Assembly: GCF_001641635.1 (NCBI RefSeq)
Contig: NZ_LUUB01000073.1
Coordinates: forward strand, 1 to 54,330
Reading direction: 5' to 3'
Length of the DNA stretch: 54,330 bases
From: Bradyrhizobium centrolobii
GTDB taxonomy: Bacteria > Pseudomonadota > Alphaproteobacteria > Rhizobiales > Xanthobacteraceae
The first letter of the stretch is position 1; the number at the start of each line of letters is the position of its first letter. The position numbers were made by a program, and so were the translations under genes. Shown one piece after another: positions 52,176 to 54,330 of this stretch. Under the pieces are notes generated by a model. That model was not told where the DNA came from. It made no database searches and saw nothing but the letters and a program-made list of their open reading frames with translations.

Positions 52176-53046
52176 TCGTTTACTCTCCGAAAAATCAGGG
52201 GCTGAATTTCGAGGCTCGCGAGTGATTGACCCGCAATTGCCGTGTCGTCCTCGCATATCCTAGCTCCGTGCCGCCTATGGCCCCGGGACGGATGGGACGA
52301 GCCCAACGATGGTCGATCGAAACTTGTCGCGATGTAGTCAATTCGAACTGGTGCGTCCTTTTGCACGACCTCAAACTGTCATCACATGGCGAGATCACTC
52401 GAACTGACGACTCTCGTTCGCAGTCAGGCGGTGATCGTGTTCGATAGGTGAGGGAGAAGGTCTTGTCGGGTATCCGACACAGCGGCCAATCCAAATGTGC
52501 TGGGCCTCAGATGGGTGGTCTGCTGGATAGGCTGTGTCCGCGTCAAGTGTTGGAGCGAGGCCACCTCACCTTGGTGGGCTTGTGTCGTGGGAGGCTGAAC
52601 GGGCAGAGACATTGAGAATCCCCAACTCATGGGTGGCGATGACCTAGCCAGAAACCGCCGTAGTATTGTTCGAGATCGTACAAGTTGACGCGACGTGTGA
52701 TTCAAGCCCTCGGATAGGCTCGCCTGCTGAAATTGAGCAGATTTTCGTGGTGGGCGGCTCGAGCCGGTCGGCCGATCAGTTGGCGACATTCGGACCGTAG
52801 GGATTGCCTTGATCGCTGCGATCTCCATAAAGAGGCCAAGAAAGCTGAACTGCTCGCGTGCAGGAGCCAGGTTGCAACGGCGCACGGATCCGACAGCTTG
52901 GCAAACGGATCAAAAATCGGTCCCGGCTGGTGACAAACGCTGTCATTGAGCGTCGCGCCTTCAACGAAGGTGAAGACCCCTTGGTACCTCCTGCGGCTTC
53001 GGCGTCGACCATGGCGCCTAGTTAGCTCGATTGGTCGGCGACATGC
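52176..53046. other. unassigned, probably decayed DNA next to the right IS
   Basis: No sigma54 motif, NifA site or recognised gene was found. Frames on the minus strand between 52424 and 53012 have no family I know; one runs into the IS3 copy and is artefactual. The bases beside the IS do not match those beside the left copy, so the repeat ends exactly at the IS. Confidence 0.45.
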
Positions 53047-53107
53047 TGAGATGGTCTCGGTTGTCTGAACAGCAATTCCGCGTCGATAAGTGGAGCTTCT
53101 GCCAGAG

Positions 53108-53935
53108 TTAGGCTGCCGCGCGGAACGGCAGCGGGTTGAAGTAAGCTTGATCCGGGGTGCCGCGGTCAAGGCTCGAGTGGGGGCGCCGGCCATTGTAAAA
53201 GTCGAGGTATCGGCCGATCGAGGCGCGGGCGTCGGACACGGTGTCGTAGGCGCGCAGATAGGCCTCCTCATATTTGACACTGCGCCACAGCCGCTCGACG
53301 AACACATTGTCGCGCCAGGCGCCCCGGCCGTCCATGCTGATGGCGATGCCCTGACTGGCGAGCACGCCGGTGAACGCGGCGCCCGTGAACTGCGAGCCTT
53401 GGTCGGTGTTGAAGATTTCCGGCTTGCCGTGGCAAGCAAGAGCATCCTCCAGCGTCTCGACGCAGAATGCGGCTTCCATCGTGATCGAGACGCGCCACGA
53501 CAGCACCCTGCGGCTGAACCAGTCAAGCACCACCGCGAGATAGACGAAGCCGCGCGCCATCGGGATGTAGGTGATGTCCATTGCCCAGACCTGGTTCGGT
53601 CGTGTGATCTCGATCCCGCGCAGCAGATACGGATAGATCTTGTGCCCGGGTTCGGGTTTGGTGGTGCGCGGACGGCGGTAGAGCGCCTCTATCCCCATCC
53701 GCCGCATCAGCGTTTTGACATGCCGGCGGCCGATCTTGCACCCCTCGGCAGCCAGCAGGTCTCGCAACATTCGCGAACCGGCGAAAGGAAACTCCAGGTG
53801 CAGCCGGTCGAGCCGGCGCATGATCGCGAGGTCGGCGGGCGACACCGGACGTGGTAGATAATAGACACTGCCACGGCTGATCTTCAAAACTTCCGCCTGT
53901 TTCGTGATCGGCAGGCCGTGCTCACGGTCGATCAT
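53108..53935 (-). CDS. IS3-family transposase OrfB (right copy)
   Basis: Identical to the left orfB, with all three DDE residues present. It is expected to be made mainly as a -1 frameshift fusion with OrfA. Confidence 0.9.
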   Translation of the reverse strand: MIDREHGLPITKQAEVLKISRGSVYYLPRPVSPADLAIMRRLDRLHLEFPFAGSRMLRDLLAAEGCKIGRRHVKTLMRRMGIEALYRRPRTTKPEPGHKIYPYLLRGIEITRPNQVWAMDITYIPMARGFVYLAVVLDWFSRRVLSWRVSITMEAAFCVETLEDALACHGKPEIFNTDQGSQFTGAAFTGVLASQGIAISMDGRGAWRDNVFVERLWRSVKYEEAYLRAYDTVSDARASIGRYLDFYNGRRPHSSLDRGTPDQAYFNPLPFRAAA

Positions 53936-54243
53936 CGCTTTGCGCTCAGCAGACCGGCTTTGCTGAGCGCGCCTTCTAAAAAATCGTTCTCCAGCGTCAG
54001 CTCCCCGATCTTGGCGTGCAGCGTTTTCACGTCCACCGCCGGCTCGCTCGTTCTGTTGCCACCGCCAGCACCAAATACCTCGGCCGCCGCTTCCTGAAGC
54101 TGGGACTTCCACTGCGTGATCTGGTTCGGGTGCACGTCGAAATGCTCAGCCAGCTGGGCCAGCGTCATCTCGCCCTTGATTGCGGCTAACGCTACCTTGG
54201 CCTTGAATGCCGGTGCGTGGTGCCGGCGGGCTCGTCTGCTCAT
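53932..54243 (-). CDS. IS3-family transposase OrfA (right copy)
   Basis: Identical to the left orfA: 103 residues with an HTH domain. The ATG is at 54243 and the T TTT TTA slippery site at 53977-53983. No mutation relative to the left copy. Confidence 0.9.
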   Translation of the reverse strand: MSRRARRHHAPAFKAKVALAAIKGEMTLAQLAEHFDVHPNQITQWKSQLQEAAAEVFGAGGGNRTSEPAVDVKTLHAKIGELTLENDFLEGALSKAGLLSAKR

Positions 54244-54330
54244 CGTCTCTCCTGATTCGCGGGACAATCTTGCCCGCCGTCAGGCAGAAACTCCACTTAT
54301 CGCCCTGTCCAGATTTCCGGAGCCAGCTCT

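Larger units (their letters stand above)
53047..54330 (-). mobile_element. IS3-family insertion sequence, right copy (inverted)
   Basis: Exact reverse complement of 1-1284, including outer and inner tips. Because it faces the left copy, the two could act together as a composite transposon or recombine to invert the 51.8 kb between them. The outer flank lies beyond the window, so target duplication cannot be tested. Confidence 0.93.

Noticed and set aside
52702..53526. 274-codon minus-strand ORF crossing the right IS inner end
   Set aside because: It is an alternative frame of orfB running out into flanking DNA. The matching frame in the left copy (805-1317) ends differently, so it is not a gene.
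1..54330. CRISPR array, tRNA or rRNA genes, replication origin
   Set aside because: I saw no regularly spaced repeats, cloverleaf-like sequences, rRNA segments or repABC-type genes. A tRNAscan or Infernal run would be needed to exclude small RNAs fully.

Overview
The window is about 54 kb of GC-rich DNA holding most of a symbiotic nitrogen-fixation (nif/fix) cluster. The best fit is a Bradyrhizobium symbiosis island. Three things point there: NifH, NifD and FixR resemble the Bradyrhizobium japonicum forms, the second half has the order nifB-fdxN-nifZ-nifH-nifQ-nifW-fixBCX, and fixR is present. This is family recognition by eye; no database was searched.

The window is bounded exactly by two copies of a 1,284 bp IS3-family element in opposite orientation (1-1284 and 53047-54330), so its ends are perfect inverted repeats. 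From 1285 to about 7320 there is an insertion-sequence graveyard with IS3, serine recombinase, tyrosine recombinase, IS4/IS50-like, IS66, IS110, IS21 (istB) and ISL3 remnants. A symbiosis-accessory stretch follows: a degenerate nod box (7630-7680), nodM/glmS, a convergent polygalacturonase and pectinesterase pair, and a NifA/sigma54-type promoter ahead of a frameshifted SnoaL-like gene and a queD-like gene.

The nif core starts with fixR, which has no nifA after it. Then come nifH1-nifD-nifK-nifE-nifN-nifX, the NifX-associated gene, a DUF683 gene and fdxB. A second block is iscN-nifU-nifS-fixU-(SIR2-like gene), divergent from an unknown 196-residue gene across a shared NifA site. A third is nifB-fdxN-small ORF-nifZ-nifZ-like-unknown gene. 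A fourth is nifH2-nifQ-acetyltransferase. A defective IS630 element interrupts the cluster. It is followed by nifV (homocitrate synthase), nifW, a decayed fixA relic and fixB-fixC-fixX. Most blocks have a recognisable -24/-12 promoter (GG-N10-GC), and six of these have a perfect TGT-N10-ACA upstream site, so nearly the whole region reads as one NifA/RpoN regulon.

To the right are a Fic-type toxin with a small upstream partner, then a minus-strand operon for a biotin-dependent acyl-CoA carboxylase (biotin carboxylase, biotin carrier, carboxyltransferase) and an acyl-CoA synthetase. Unidentified decayed DNA leads to the right IS copy.

Together the genes encode nitrogenase (NifHDK), FeMo-cofactor synthesis (NifB, NifEN, NifX, NifV, NifQ), Fe-S supply (NifS, NifU, IscN), maturation and protection factors (NifZ, NifW, FixU), and electron supply (FixBCX, FdxB, FdxN). 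nifA, fixA and any intact nodABC are not in the window and must lie elsewhere if the strain is functional.
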